Shown piece by piece: positions 47,598 through 60,058 of a DNA stretch of 64,000 bases. Location: assembly GCF_963678635.1 (NCBI RefSeq), contig NC_087070.1:1054001-1118000 (forward strand). Reading direction: 5' to 3'. The DNA comes from Symsagittifera roscoffensis (lineage: Eukaryota; Xenacoelomorpha; Acoela; Convolutidae). Every line of letters begins with the position of its first letter. Within the stretch, counting starts at the first letter, position 1. The position numbers were made by a program, and so were the translations under genes. A model generated the notes under the pieces. The model searched no databases and had not been told where the DNA came from. It worked only from the letters and a program-made list of their open reading frames with translations.

Positions 47598-50336
47598 TGA
47601 AATTTGACCCCTAACTGCGAGGCAAATTTACAACCACATTAATAGATTACCGTTTTGAAAAAAAAATAGATATGGAAAGTAAAAAGGTAGTAAAATTAAC
47701 AACGGAAAAATACTCCATTTAACAAAAAAGTTAACGCCATTTTCATATTCTGATATTTTACCTAAACAATAGAACAGCATAGTATCAGTGATTTCTAGAA
47801 AAATGTCGAAAAGGCGCATATTTTTATTTTATTCAGTTCGCCAGGAATTTGACGAAATAGGGCATATATGCCAGCTGTTTTAACTCAAATAAAAGTCACT
47901 TAAGCTAACCGAGTGATATTCTAGTTGACATGCCCGAGGTTTGTTACTTAGAAGGTGGTGAACGAAGAGACAGCATCGATTTAATTCAATAAATAACCCC
48001 TGACTCTTTCTAACTTCCTCCCACTAACTTTCACGTGATAGCTCAATGTTAAACGAACTCCCCAATGAAAGAAATCTTGCGGGTATGAAAACATAAATTA
48101 ACAAATTTGTTCAAGCAGCGTTAAAACGTACAGTTTGTTTGACATAATATGTCGAGTCAGATCTCTCATGCGTCCATTTTACATAATTATAACTTAATTG
48201 TAATAAGATAAAAGTTTGTAAACTGTCCAGAATTGCCTGCACGGGGCCTGGCAGCAATCGGATTTGGGTGAGGGGCATTTTTGTTGCTTGATTTTTAATT
48301 CCCCTCTATAATCTTGCTTAAAAAATTAACATTTAAACTAGTGATATAAATTTTTTCACAGTAACCGAATCCGGGTTTTATAAATGTTACCTTGTTTGAC
48401 CCAAAGAGACCAAAAAACATCTCACAATTCCATGAACTGATTCTATTAAACAACACTTGAACAAAAATAGTTCGGGCTTAAAATTCTCAATCGAAGAATA
48501 ATTTTTTTTGTCAGATATTGTATAATCTCTAACAAAACTTTTTAATGAAGTTTGACTTACTTATTGTATGAATCTGAAGCTTTCAAATAATTTCAATTCG
48601 CCTAATTTATTTTTTGCAGATCTTGTGCATACAAATCTGAATCGTGTATCATTTGGTAGATAATACTAATTTCTGAAAATCTCAATTCATTTGCAACGAA
48701 ACTGTTAGCATCTATACTTGTATACTTCTTACTACTTTAGTTAATATTTGCAAATCTTGTGTGTATTTCAACCTTTTAATCTTATTTCTCCGACTGTTTT
48801 TCTGGTGATATTGCGCTATCAAATTTTTATGTTGTCGCTGCAGTTTAATTAAGTATGTTTTTGAGTTCCATCCATAAGTGTGTCTCTTATTTTCATAAGT
48901 TGGCTGTATATAGCTTTATTATCCTCTTACATATTAATCAATAGACGACATCATTCTGGTTTGGTAGAGAAATGAAATAAATTCAGTGCACATCGTTTTC
49001 ACTTTCCGTATAAGCCTAATGCAACCATATTAACCACCTAGCTACCTAAAGTAAGGTTCTTTTATTATGATTGATATCGATCTATTATTGATATTAGATA
49101 AAAAAATTTTACTTTTCTGAGCTTAAATTAGGTATTTTTGTTTATCCTAGTTCATTGTAAGTTTAATTTATTTCTGGTCATGCAATATCTATGCTATTCA
49201 AATCCAATTAATAAAATTTTTCTCAGAAAATTCACCATATATTTTAGCACTGTCTGCAAAAACACTCTTAGTTTTGTGCTCTGTATGTGAAGCAGAAAAA
49301 CAACAAGACTGCTCGTATCAAGGCCAAGCTCTGAGTGTTTCGACTGTCTTTTAAGGTCTATGGAGCAGTAATAACATGAAAAATTTAAATGTTACAAAAC
49401 AAAATTTAAAAATTTAAAAAGAAATTTGAAATTTTTAGTGAAAACATCTCCCCACACGTCATATTAAAATCAAAGTGATAGATTTTGCTCCTATTAACAA
49501 ATCAATTATGGCATATAAGCTTCCTTGGACCAATTTGTAACTATTTCTAAGACGGATTAAATCTCGCTTACGCGTTAATAGCGAAAAATATTTTGCGCGT
49601 TAATTGTCCCAAATTGGCCAAAATGGCAATCTTTAAACCGCCATAACTTTACGAAAAAAAATCACAGGTGAAACATTTTTCATTTTAACTTCAAGACAAC
49701 AATAGCTTTCGAATGATATAAAAATTTTCCGTCAAAAAAGTGCTACTTAAAAAGTAAAATTTTGTATGAAAAAAACCCAACCCGAGCACAAACATTCCGT
49801 TACTTTCGTTACAAAAGTCGGAACAAAAAGCTAAATTTGACTTTCAGGAAACTTCACATCTAACATAATGTTATGCTTTTTCCTTGAAATAGTTTGAACA
49901 AACTGTTAATGCTTCTACGAACATAGTTACAGTACACAAAATTTGTTTCTTCCCTGAAATGGCGACATTGAGATTTTTAGAGCGTTCCATAATCCGTACA
50001 ATGGGATTGTTAAAAAACACCAAGCCAACAAAACTCACACAAAAACCAGGGAAAAAAATTATTTAAACTGAGAGAAAAGTACAGCCAAATTTCATTTTTC
50101 GTCTTAATAAAAAACACGTGATAAAGTATCTGTTGAAAACTTTAATGAAAAGTTTCATCGAAACTTCTCCGTGATCGAAACCTCTCCGCTGCAGTATGAC
50201 TAGTCATTATTTGATATTTTTTTTCGGATGCTCCTGTTGAATAAAAATAATTGTTAAAAACAAGCATCAAAACTTGCGGAACCTTGAACGAATGTCTCAC
50301 GTTTCGCCCCACACACATTTCGCCCCTCTTAAATCT
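47598..50336 (+). repeat. array unit 2 (2739 bp)
   Basis: Full unit; slightly longer through small insertions, including an extra TATGATTGATATCGA-like stretch near 49066-49082. Confidence 0.95.
49304..49826 (+). mobile_element. family A copy in array unit 2
   Basis: Same position in the unit and same ends as in unit 1. Confidence 0.8.
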
Positions 50337-53062
50337 TGAAATTTGACCCCTAACTGCAAGACAAATTTACAACCACATTAATAGATTACCGTTTTGAAAA
50401 AAAAATAGATATACAAAGTAAAAAGGTAGTAAAATTAACCACGGAAAATACTCCATTTAACAAAAAAGTTATCGCCATTTTCATATTCTGATATTTTACC
50501 TAAGCAATAGAACAGCATAGTATCAGTGATTTTTAGAAAAATGTCAAAAAGGCGCATATTTTTGTTTTATTCAGTTCGCCAGGAATTTTGACGAAATAGG
50601 TCATTTATGCCAGCTGCTTTAACTCAAATAAAAGTCACTTATGCTAACCGAGTGATATTCTAGTTGACATGCCCGAGGTTTGTTACTTAGAAGGTGGTGA
50701 ACGAAGAGAGAGCATCGATTTAATTCAATAAATAACCCCTGGCTCTTTTTAACTTCCTCCCACTAACTTTCACGTGATAGCTCAATGTTAAACGAACTCC
50801 CCAATGAAAGAAATCTTGCGGGTATGAAAACATAAATTAACAAATTTGTTCAAGCTGCGTTAAAACGTACAGTTTGTTTGACATAATATGTCGAGTCAGA
50901 TCTCTCATGCGTCCATTTTACATAATTATAACTTAATTGTAATAAGAAAAGTGTTTGTAAACTGTCCAGAATCGCCTGCACGGGGCCTGGCAGCAATAGG
51001 ATTTGGGTGAGGGGCATTTTTGTTGCTTGATTTTTAATTCCCCTCTATAATCTTGCTTAAAAAATTAACATTTAAACTAGTGATATAAATTATTTCATAG
51101 TAAACCGAATCCGGGTTTTATAAATGTTCCATGTTTGACCCAAAGAGACCAAAAAACATCTCACAATTCCATGAACTGATTCTATTAAACAACACTTGAA
51201 CAAAAATAGTTCAGGCTTAAAATTCTCAATCGAAGAATAATTTTTTTGTCTGATATTGTATAATCTCTATCAAAACTTTTTAATGAAGTTTGACTTACTT
51301 ATTGTATGAATCTGAAGTTTTCAAATAATTTCAATTCGCCTAATTTAATTTTTGCAGATTTTGTGCATACAACTCTGAATCGTGTATCAATTGGTAGATA
51401 ATACTAATTTCTGAAAATCTCAATTCATTTGCTACGAAACTGTTACCATCTATACTTGTATACTTCTTACTAACTTAGTTAATATTTGCAAATCTTGTGT
51501 GTATTTCAACCTTTTAATCTTATTTCTCCGACTGTTTTTCTGGTGATATTGCGCTTTCAAGTTTTTATGTTGTCGCTGCAGTTTAATTAAGTATGTTTTT
51601 GAGTTCCATCCATAGGTGTGTCTCTTATTTTGATAAGTTGGCTGTATATAGCTTTATTATCCTCTTACATATTAATCAAAAGACAACATAATTCTGGCTT
51701 GGTAGAGAAATGAAATAAATTCAGTGCACATTGTTTTCACTTTCCGTATAAGCCTAATGCAACCATATTAACCACCTAGCTACCTAAAGTAAGGTTCTTT
51801 TAATTCTATTATTGATATTCGATAAAAAAATTTTACTTTTCTGAGCTTAAATTAGGTGTTTTTGTTTATCGTAGTTCATTGTAAGTTTAATTTAATTCTG
51901 GTCATGCAATATCTATGCTATTCAAATCCAATTAATAATCCAATTTTTCTCAGAAAATTCACCATATATTTTAGCACTGTCTGCAAAAACACTCTTAGTT
52001 TTGTGCTCTGTATGTGAAGCAGAAAAACAACAAGACTGCTCGTCTCAAGGCCAAGCTCTGAGTGTTTCGACTGTCTTTTAAGGTCTATGGAGCAGTAATA
52101 ACATGAAAAATTTAAATGTTACAAAACAAAATTTAAAAATTCAAAAAGAAATTTGTAATTTTTAGTGAAAACATCTCCCCACACGTCATATTAAAATCAA
52201 AGTGATAGATTTTGCTCCTATTAACAAATCAATTATGGCATATAAGCTTCCTTGGACCAATTTGTAACTTTTTCTAAGACGGATTAAATCTCGCTTACGC
52301 GTTAATAGCGCAAAATATTTTGCGCGTTAATTGTCCCAAATTGGCCAAAATGGCAACCTTTAAACCGCCATAACTTTAAGAAAAAAAATCACAGGTGAAA
52401 TATTTTTTCATTTTAACTTCAGGACAACAATAGCTTTCGAATGAAATAAAAAATTTCCGTCAAAAAGTGCTACTTAAAAAGTCAAAATTTGTCTGAAAAA
52501 AACCCACCCCGAGCACAAACATTCCGTTACTTTCGTTACAAAAGTCGGAACAAAAAGCTAAATTTGACTTTCAGGAAACTTCACATCTAACATAATGTTA
52601 TACTTTTTCCTTGAAATAGTTTGAACAAACTGTTAATGCTTCTACGAACATAGTTACAGCACACAAAATTTGTTTCTTCCCTGAAATCCCGAAATTGAGA
52701 TTTTTAGAGCGTTCCATAATCCGTACAATGGTATTGTTAAAAAACACCAAGCCAACAAAACTCACACAAAAACCAGGGAAAAAAATTATTTAAACTGAGA
52801 GAAAACTACAGCCAACTTTTATTTTTGGTCTTAATAAAAAACACGTGATAAAGTATCTGTTGAAAACTTTAATGAAAATTTTCATCGAAACTTCTCCGTG
52901 ATCGAAACCTCTCCGCTGCAGTATGACTAGTCATTATTTGATATTTTTTTCGGATGCTCCTGTTGAATAAAGATAATTGTTAAAAACAAGCATCAAAACT
53001 TGCGGAACCTTAAACGAATGTCTCACGTTTCGCCCCACACACATTTCGTCCCTCTTAAATCT
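50337..53062 (+). repeat. array unit 3 (2726 bp)
   Basis: Full unit. Its distal half shares private variants with unit 5 (TTCTGGCTTGGTAG, AATAATCCAATTTTTC, CTCGTCTCAAGGCC). Confidence 0.95.
52031..52553 (+). mobile_element. family A copy in array unit 3
   Basis: Begins CAAGACTGCTCGTCTCAAGG, a variant shared with unit 5. Confidence 0.8.
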
Positions 53063-54351
53063 TGAAAATTGACCCCTAACTGCGAGACAAATTTACAACC
53101 ACATTAATAGATTACCGTTTTGAAAAAAAATAGATATAGAAAGTAAAACGGTAGTAAAATTAACCACGGAAAAATACTCCATTTAACAAAAATTTATCGC
53201 CATTTTCATATTCTGATATTTTACCTAAACAATAGAACAGCATAGTATCAGTGATTTCTAGAAAAATGTCGAAAAGGCGCATATTTTTATTTTATTCAGT
53301 TCGCCAGGAACTTTGACGAAATAGGTCATATATGCCAGCTGCTTTAACTCAAATAAAAGTCACTTATGCTAACCGAGTGATATTCTAGTTGACATGCCCG
53401 AGGTTTGTTACTTAGAAAGTGGTGAACGAAGAGAGAGCATCGATTCAATTCAATAAATAACCCCTGGCTCTTTCTAACTTCCTCCCACTAACTTTCACGT
53501 GATAACTCAATGTTAAACGAACGCCCCAATGAAAGAAATCTTGCGGGTATGAAAACACAAATTAACAAATTTATTCAAGCAGCGTTAAAACGTACAGTTT
53601 GTTTGACATAATATGTCGAGTCAGATCTCTCATGCGTCCATTTTACATAATTATAACTTAACTGTAATAAGAAAAAAGTTTGTAAACTATCCAGAATCGC
53701 CTGCACGGGGCCTGGCAGCAATCGGATTTAGGTGACGGGCATTTTTGTTGCTTGATTTTTAATTCCCCTCTATAATCTTGCTTAAAAAATTAACATTTAA
53801 ACTAGTGATATAAATTATTTCATAGTAAACCGAATCCGGGTTTTATAAATGTTCCATGTTTGACCCAAAGAGACCAAAAAACATCTCACAATTCCATGAA
53901 CTGATTCTATTAAACAACACTTGAACAAAAATAGTTCAGGCTTAAAATTCTCAATCGAAGAATAATTTTTTTGTCAGATATTGTATAATCTCTATCAAAA
54001 CTTTTTAATGAAGTTTGACCTACTTATTGTATGAATCTGAAGTTTTCAAAAAATTTCAATTCGCCTAATTTAATTTTCGCAGATTTTGTGCATACAACTC
54101 TGAATCGTGTATCATTTGGTAGATAATACTAATTTCTGAAAATCTCAATTCATTTGCTACGAAACTGTTACCATCTATACTTCTCCGTGATCGAAACCTC
54201 TCCGCTGCAGTATGACTAGTCATTATTTGATATTTTTTTCGGATGCTCCTGTTGAATAAAAATAATTGTTAAAAACAAGCATCAAAACTTGCGGAACCTT
54301 AAACGAATGTCTCACGTTTCGCCCCACACACATTTCGTCCCTCTTAAATCT
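53063..54351 (+). repeat. array unit 4, internally deleted (1289 bp)
   Basis: Runs like unit 5 to CCATCTATACTT (about 54182) and then jumps to TCTCCGTGATCGAAACC, which lies ~1.44 kb further on in a full unit. The missing part includes the family A element. ACTT is present at both break points, so a microhomology-mediated deletion is likely. Confidence 0.93.
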
Positions 54352-57076
54352 TGAAAATTGACCCCTAACTGCGAGACAAATTTACAACCACATTAATAGA
54401 TTACCGTTTTGAAAAAAAATAGATATAGAAAGTAAAACGGTAGTAAAATTAACCACGGAAAAATACTCCATTTAACAAAAATTTATCGCCATTTTCATAT
54501 TCTGATATTTTACCTAAACAATAGAACAGCATAGTATCAGTGATTTCTAGAAAAATGTCGAAAAGGCGCATATTTTTATTTTATTCAGTTTGCCAGGAAC
54601 TTTGACGAAATAGGTCATATATGCCAGCTGCTTTAACTCAAATAAAAGTCACTTATGCTAACCGAGTGATATTCTAGTTGACATGCCCGAGGTTTGTTAC
54701 TTAGAAAGTGGTGAACGAAGAGAGAGCATCGATTCAATTCAATAAATAACCCCTGGCTCTTTCTAACTTCCTCCCACTAACTTTCACGTGATAGCTCAAT
54801 GTTAAACGAACGCCCCAATGAAAGAAATCTTGCGGGTATGAAAACACTAATTAACAAATTTATTCAAGCAGCGTTAAAACGTACAGTTTGTTTGACATAA
54901 TATGTCGAGTCAGATCTCTCATGCGTCCATTTTACATAATTATAACTTAACTGTAATAAGAAAAAAGTTTGTAAACTATCCAGAATCGCCTGCACGGGGC
55001 CTGGCAGCAATCGGATTTAGGTGACGGGCATTTTTGTTGCTTGATTTTTAATTCCCCTCTATAATCTTGCTTAAAAAATTAACATTTAAACTAGTGATAT
55101 AAATTATTTCATAGTAAACCGAATCCGGGTTTTATAAATGTTCCATGTTTGACCCAAAGAGACCAAAAAACATCTCACAATTCCATGAACTGATTCTATT
55201 AAACAACACTTGAACAAAAATAGTTCAGGCTTAAAATTCTCAATCGAAGAATAATTTTTTTGTCAGATATTGTATAATCTCTATCAAAACTTTTTAATGA
55301 AGTTTGACCTACTTATTGTATGAATCTGAAGTTTTCAAATAATTTCAATTCGCCTAATTTAATTTTTGCAGATTTTGTGCATACAACTCTGAATCGTGTA
55401 TCATTTGGTAGATAATACTAATTTCTGAAAATCTCAATTCATTTGCTACGAAACTGTTTCCATCTATACTTGTATACTTCTTACTAACTTAGTTAATATT
55501 TGCAAATCTTGTGTGTATTTCAACCTTTTAATCTTATTTCTCCGACTGTTTTTCTGGTGATATTGCGCTTTCAAGTTTTTATGTTGTCGCTGCAGTTTAA
55601 TTAAGTATGTTTTTGAGTTCCATCCATAGGTGTGTCTCTTATTTTGATAAGTTGGCTGTATATAGCTTTATTATCCTCTTACATATTAATCAATAGACAA
55701 CATAATTCTGGCTTGGTAGAGAAATGAAATAAATTCAGTGCACATTGTTTTCACTTTCCGTATAAGCCTAATGCAACCATATTAACCACCTAGCTACCTA
55801 AAGTAAGGTTCTTTTAATTCTATTATTGATATTCGATAAAAAATTTTTACTTTTCTGAGCTTAAATTAGGTGTTTTTGTTTATCGTAGTTCATTGTAAGT
55901 TTAATTTAATTCTGGTCATGCAATATCTATGCTATTCAAATCCAATTAATAATCCAATTTTTCTCAGAAAATTCACCATATATTTTAGAACTGTCTGCAA
56001 AAACACTCTTAGTTTTGTGCTCTGTATGTGAAGCAGAAAAACAACAAGACTGCTCGTCTCAAGGCCAAACTCTGAGTGTTTCGACTGTCTTTTAAGGTCT
56101 ATGGAGCAGTAATAACATGAAAAATTTAAATGTTACAAAACAAAATTTAAAAATTCAAAAAGAAATTTGTAATTTTTAGTGAAAACATCTCCCCACACGT
56201 CATATTAAAATCAAAGTGATAGATTTTGCTCCTATTAACAAATCAATTTTGGCATATAAGCTTCCTTGGACCAATTTGTAACTTTTTCTAAGACGGATTA
56301 AATCTCGCTTACGCGTTAATAGCGCAAAATATTTTGCGCGTTAATTGTCCCAAATTGGCCAAAATGGCAACCTTTAAACCGCCATAACTTTAAGAAAAAA
56401 AATCACAGGTGAAATATTTTTTCATTTTAACTTCAGGACAACAATAGCTTTCGAATGATATAAAAAATTTCCGTCAAAAAGTGCTAATTAAAAAGTCAAA
56501 ATTTGTCTGAAAAAAACCCACCCCGAGCACAAACATTCCGTTACTTTCGTTACAAAAGTCGGAACAAAAAGCTAAATTTGACTTTCAGGAAACTTCACAT
56601 CTAACATAATGTTATACTTTTTCCTTGAAATAGTTTGAACAAACTGTTAATGCTTCTACGAACATAGTTACAGCACACAAAATTTGTTTCTTCCCTGAAA
56701 TCCCGAAATTGAGATTTTTAGAGCGTTCCATAGTCCAAACAATGGGATTGTTAAAAAACACCAAGCCAACAAAACTCACACAAAAACCAGGGAAAAAAAT
56801 TATTTAAACTGAGAGAAAACTACAGCCAAATTTCATTTTTGATCTTAATAAAAAACACGTGATAAAGTATCTGTTGAAAACTTTAATGAAAATTTTCATC
56901 GAAACTTCTCCGTGATCGAAACCTCTCCGCTGCAGTATGACTAGTCATTATTTGATATTTTTTTCGGATGCTCCTGTTGAATAAAGATAATTGTTAAAAA
57001 CAAGCATCAAAACTTGCGGAACCTTGAACGAATGTCTCACGTTTCGCCCCACACACATTTCGTCCCTCTTAAATCT
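54352..57076 (+). repeat. array unit 5 (2725 bp)
   Basis: Full unit. The proximal part is nearly identical to unit 4 and the distal part closest to unit 3. Confidence 0.95.
56045..56567 (+). mobile_element. family A copy in array unit 5
   Basis: Begins CAAGACTGCTCGTCTCAAGG as in unit 3; right end intact. Confidence 0.8.
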
Positions 57077-59781
57077 TGAAAATTGACCCCTAACTGCGAG
57101 ACAAATTTACAACCACATTAATAGATTACCGTTTTGAAAAAAAATAGATATAGAAAGTAAAACGGTAGTAAAATTAACCACGGAAAAATACTCCATTTAA
57201 CAAAAATTTATCGCCATTTTCATATTCTGATATTTTACCTAAACAATAGAACAGCATAGTATCAGTGATTACTAGAAAAATGTCGAAAAGGCGCATATTT
57301 TTATTTTATTCAGTTCGCCAGGAACTTTGACGAAATAGGTCATATATGCCAGCTGCTTTAACTCAAATAAAAGTCACTTATGCTAACCGAGTGATATTCT
57401 AGTTGACATGCCCGAGGTTTGTTACTTAGAAGGTGGTGAACGAAGAGAGAGCATCGATTCAATTCAATAAATAACCCCTGGCTCTTTCTAACTTCCTCCC
57501 ACTAACTTTCACGTGATAGGTCAATGTTAAACGAACGCCCCAATGAAAGAAATCTTGCGGGTATGAAAACATAAATTAACAAATTTATTCAAGCAGCGTT
57601 AAAACGTACAGTTTGTTTGACATAATATGTCGAGTCAGATCTCTCATGCGTCCATTTTACATAATTATAACTTAACTGTAATAAGAAAAAAGTTTGTAAA
57701 CTATCCAGAATCGCCTGCACGGGGCCTGACAGCAATCGGATTTAGGTGACGGGCATTTTTGTTGCTTGATTTTCAATTCCCCTCTATAATCTTGCTTAAA
57801 AAATTAACATTTAAACTAGTGATTTAAATTATTTCAAAGTAAACCGAATCCGGGTTTTGTAAATGTTAACTTGTTTGACCCAAAGATACCAAAAAACATC
57901 TCACAATTCCATGAACTGATTCTATTCAACAACACTTGAACAAAAATAGTTCAGGCTTAAAATTCTCAATCGAAGAATAATTTTTTTGTCAGATATTGTA
58001 TAATCTCTAACGAAACTTTTTAATGAAGTTTGACCTACTTATTGTATGAATCTGAAGCTTTCAAATAATTTCAATTCGCCTAATTTAATTTTTGCAGATC
58101 TTGTGCATACAACTCTGAATCGTGTATCATTTGGTAGATAATACTAATTTCTGAAAATCTCAATTCATTTGCTACGAAACTGTTACCATCTATACTTGTA
58201 TACTTCTTACTAACTTAGTTAATATTTGCAAATCTTGTGTGTATTTCAACCTTTTAATCTTATTTCTCCGACTGTTTTTCTGGTGATATTGCGCTCTCAA
58301 ATTTTTATGTTGTCGCTGCAGTTTAATTAAGTATGTTTTTGAGTTCCATCCATAGGTATGTCTCTTATTTTGATAAGTTGGCTGTATATAGCTTTATTAT
58401 CCTCTTACATATTAATCAATAGACAACATAATTCTGGTTTGGTAGAGAAATGAAATAAATTCGGTGCACATCGTTTTCACTTTCCGTATAAGCCTAATGC
58501 AACCATATTAACCACCTAGCTACCTAAAGTAAGATTCTTTTAATTCTATTATTGATATTCGATAAAAAATTTTTACTTTTCTGAGCTTAAATTAGGTGTT
58601 TTTGTTTATCCTAGTTCATTGTAAGTTTAATTTAATTCTGGTCATGCAATATCTATGCTATTCAAATCCAATTAATAAAATTTTTCTCAGAAAATTCACC
58701 ATATATTTTAGCACTGTCTGCAAAAACACTCTTAGTTTTGTGCTCTGTATGTGAAGCAGAAAAACAACAAGACTGCTCGTATCAAGGCGAAGCTCTGAGT
58801 ATTTCGACCGTCTTTTAAGGTCTATGGAGCAGTAATAACAAGAAAAATTTAAATGTTACAAAACAAAATTTAAAAAATTAAAAAGAAATTTGAAATTTTT
58901 AGTGAAAACATCTCCCCACACGTCATATTAAAATCAAAGTGATAGATTTTGCTCCTATTAACAAATCAATTATGGCATATAAGCTTCCTTGGACCAATTT
59001 GTAACTATTTCTACGACGGATTAAATCTCGCTTACGCGTTAATAGCGCAAAATATTTTGCGCGTTAATTGTCCCAAATTGGCCAAAATGGCAATCTTTAA
59101 ACCGCCATAACTTTACGAAAAAAATCACAGGTGAAATATTTTTTCATTTTAACTTCAGGACAACAATAGCTTTCGAATGATATAATAAATTTCCGTCAAA
59201 AAGTGCTACTTAAAAAGTCAAAATTTGTCTGAAAAAAACCCACCCCGAGCACAAACATTCCGTTACTTTCGTTACAAAAGTCGGAACAAAAAGGAAACAT
59301 CCCATATAACATAATGTTAAGATTTTTCCTTGAAATAGTTTGAACAAACTGTTAATGCTTCTACGAACATAGTTACAGTACACAAAGTTTGTTTCTTCCC
59401 TGAAATCCCGACATTGAGATTTTTAGAGCGTCCCATAATCCGTACAATGGGATTGTTAAAAAACACCAAGCCAACAAAACTCACACAAAAACCAAGGAAA
59501 AAAGTTATTTAAACTGAGAGAAAACTACAGCCAAATTTCATTTTTGGTCTTAATAAAAAACACGTGATAAAGTATCTGTTGAAAACTTTAATGAAAATTT
59601 TCATCGAAACTTCTCCGTGATCGAAACCTCTCCGCTGCAGTATGACTAGTCATTATTTGATATTTTTTTCGGATACTCCTGTTGAATAAAGATAGTTGTT
59701 AAAAACAAGCATCAAAACTTGCGGAACCTTGAACGAATGTCTCACGTTTCGCCCCACACACATTTCGCCCCTCTTAAATCT
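57077..59781 (+). repeat. array unit 6 (2705 bp), continuous with the foldback element
   Basis: Last full unit. It lacks about 16 bp (AAATTTGACTTTC region) after its family A copy. Its final TTTCGCCCC repeats continue into the foldback element that begins at 59742. Confidence 0.93.
58768..59289 (+). mobile_element. family A copy in array unit 6
   Basis: Begins CAAGACTGCTCGTATCAAGG and ends AAAGTCGGAACAA, same position in the unit as in the others. Confidence 0.8.
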
Positions 59782-60058
59782 AGTGGCACATTTCGCCCCT
59801 CACACATTTCGCCCCTAATATTTCCACAAATTTCGTCCTCGCACGTTTCGTCCCTAACTTATTCACAGTTAATTAACGCCGCTTTTTTAATGTACATTTT
59901 AGGGGCGAAATGTGCCAGTAATTTATGAGGGGCGAAATGTGCCAGTAATTTATGAGGGGCGAAATGTGCCAGTAATTTATGAGGGGCGAAATGTGTGATG
60001 GGCGAAATGTGCCACTAGATTTAAGAGCGGCGAAACGTGTGAGGGGCGAAATGTGTGA
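59742..60058. mobile_element. foldback element of TTTCGCCCC-type repeats
   Basis: The left arm (59742-59817) contains CACGTTTCGCCCC, CACATTTCGCCCC, then CTTAAATCTAGTGGCACA and two more TTTCGCCCC. The right arm (59983-60058) is its reverse complement, including TGTGCCACTAGATTTAAG. Between them lie two TTTCGTCC repeats and a direct array of three 27-bp units at 59901, 59928 and 59955 (AGGGGCGAAATGTGCCAGTA plus AATTTATG-type remainder). No ORF; the 69-codon frame across it is repeat translation. The architecture mirrors that of 6051-6440 with an unrelated motif. Confidence 0.88.

Larger units (their letters stand above)
44874..59781. repeat. long-period tandem array: six ~2.7-kb units
   Basis: Head-to-tail units begin at TGAAATTTGACCCC or TGAAAATTGACCCC (44874, 47598, 50337, 53063, 54352, 57077), and the last ends at 59781. 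Lengths are 2724, 2739, 2726, 1289, 2725 and 2705 bp. Units differ by scattered substitutions and small indels. Each full unit carries a family A element in its second half and ends in CACATTTCGCCCCTCTTAAATCT. No ORF of note is conserved; frames such as 45626-45808 and 47628-47819 are not kept across copies. No RNA gene was recognised inside the unit. Confidence 0.97.

Noticed and set aside
46560-59289. CRISPR-like interpretation of regularly spaced repeats
   Set aside because: The repeat is ~525 bp within a 2.7-kb unit and the intervening sequence is itself repeated; no spacers exist and the genome is eukaryotic.
44874-59781. tandem ribosomal, snRNA or spliced-leader gene array
   Set aside because: No rRNA, 5S, U-snRNA or spliced-leader signature was seen in the unit; only the long period suggested it. 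A covariance-model search would settle this.
59719-59928. 69-codon frame rich in His, Ser and Pro
   Set aside because: It is the translation of the TTTCGCCCC repeats of the foldback arm.
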